Assembly: GCF_900549175.1 (NCBI RefSeq)
Contig: NZ_URNN01000110.1
Span: 1-12,405, forward strand
Length of the DNA stretch: 12,405 nucleotides
Origin: an uncultured Prevotella sp.
GTDB lineage: Bacteria; Bacteroidota; Bacteroidia; Bacteroidales; Bacteroidaceae
Reading direction: 5' to 3'
Below, piece after piece: positions 12,361 to 12,405 of the stretch; the stretch's first letter is position 1; each line of letters opens with the position of its first letter. Under the pieces are notes generated by a model. It had not been told where the DNA came from. It ran no database searches and worked only from the letters and a program-made list of their open reading frames with translations. The translations under genes and the position numbers were made by a program.

Positions 12361-12405
12361 ACCGGCCCCCTGTAATCCCCCAAGGGGGATACTGGGTTGA
12401 TGGCT
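12361..12405. repeat. CCCCC-AA-GGGGG palindromic sequence, possibly a cut-off dispersed repeat
   Basis: ATCCCCC (12375-12381) and GGGGGAT (12384-12390) form a short palindrome in a GC-rich tail (GGCCCCCTGTAATC upstream). Similar CCCCCTAA/AAGGGGG intergenic repeats are common in Bacteroidales as I recall. The window ends before its extent can be judged. The rest of 12277-12360 is AT-rich with no gene. Confidence 0.35.

Noticed and set aside
1..12405. tRNA, rRNA or riboswitch genes
   Set aside because: No cloverleaf, rRNA-like stretch or known riboswitch core was recognised by eye; a tRNAscan and Rfam search would settle this.

Overview
The window looks like chromosomal DNA from a member of the Bacteroidales (Prevotella, Muribaculaceae or Bacteroides-like; I cannot settle the genus). 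Reasons: several genes are preceded by the Bacteroidetes-type promoter (TTTG, about 19-20 bases, then TAnnTTTG), most leaders are A-rich with little Shine-Dalgarno sequence, the intergenic gaps carry TTAACTCTTAATT-type AT repeats, and the gene content is typical (meso-diaminopimelate dehydrogenase, SLC13 permease with TrkA-C domains, DUF4878 and DUF3298 lipoproteins).

Layout. 179-1315 (+): a stand-alone AAA-type ATPase with a C-terminal winged-helix-like region. 1521-2420 (+): ddh, lysine and peptidoglycan precursor synthesis. 2429-3313: an AT-rich island with a RelE/ParE-type toxin-antitoxin pair (-), bracketed by TTAACTC-type repeats, with its own promoter embedded in an upstream terminator hairpin. 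3312-6738 (-): a probable three-gene operon of a DUF3298 lipoprotein, an SLC13 permease and a membrane 4Fe-4S protein. 6844-8094 (-): pgk with a consensus-like promoter and a clear terminator. 8283-9442 (-): a DUF4878 lipoprotein and a YiiX-like permuted papain hydrolase, the latter apparently on a leaderless transcript. 9584-10258 (+): a divergently transcribed QueC-family enzyme with its own promoter and terminator. 10355-10966 (-): a small two-helix membrane protein with a strong Shine-Dalgarno site, and a repetitive Cys-Cys protein with a long leader. 11341-12153 (+): a secreted M48 metalloprotease followed by two hairpins.

Most genes are housekeeping or envelope functions and there is no obvious large defence or mobile system. 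The most unusual items are the 14-cysteine repeat protein (metallothionein-like in composition, no family recognised), the QueC variant with altered substrate-loop motifs, the leaderless YiiX-type gene sharing a compact divergent promoter region with it, the permease/iron-sulfur protein pairing, and the repeat-bracketed toxin-antitoxin cassette whose promoter overlaps a terminator.

Long open frames antisense to the real genes (for example 702 codons over 3944-6052 on +) are compositional shadows and are not annotated.
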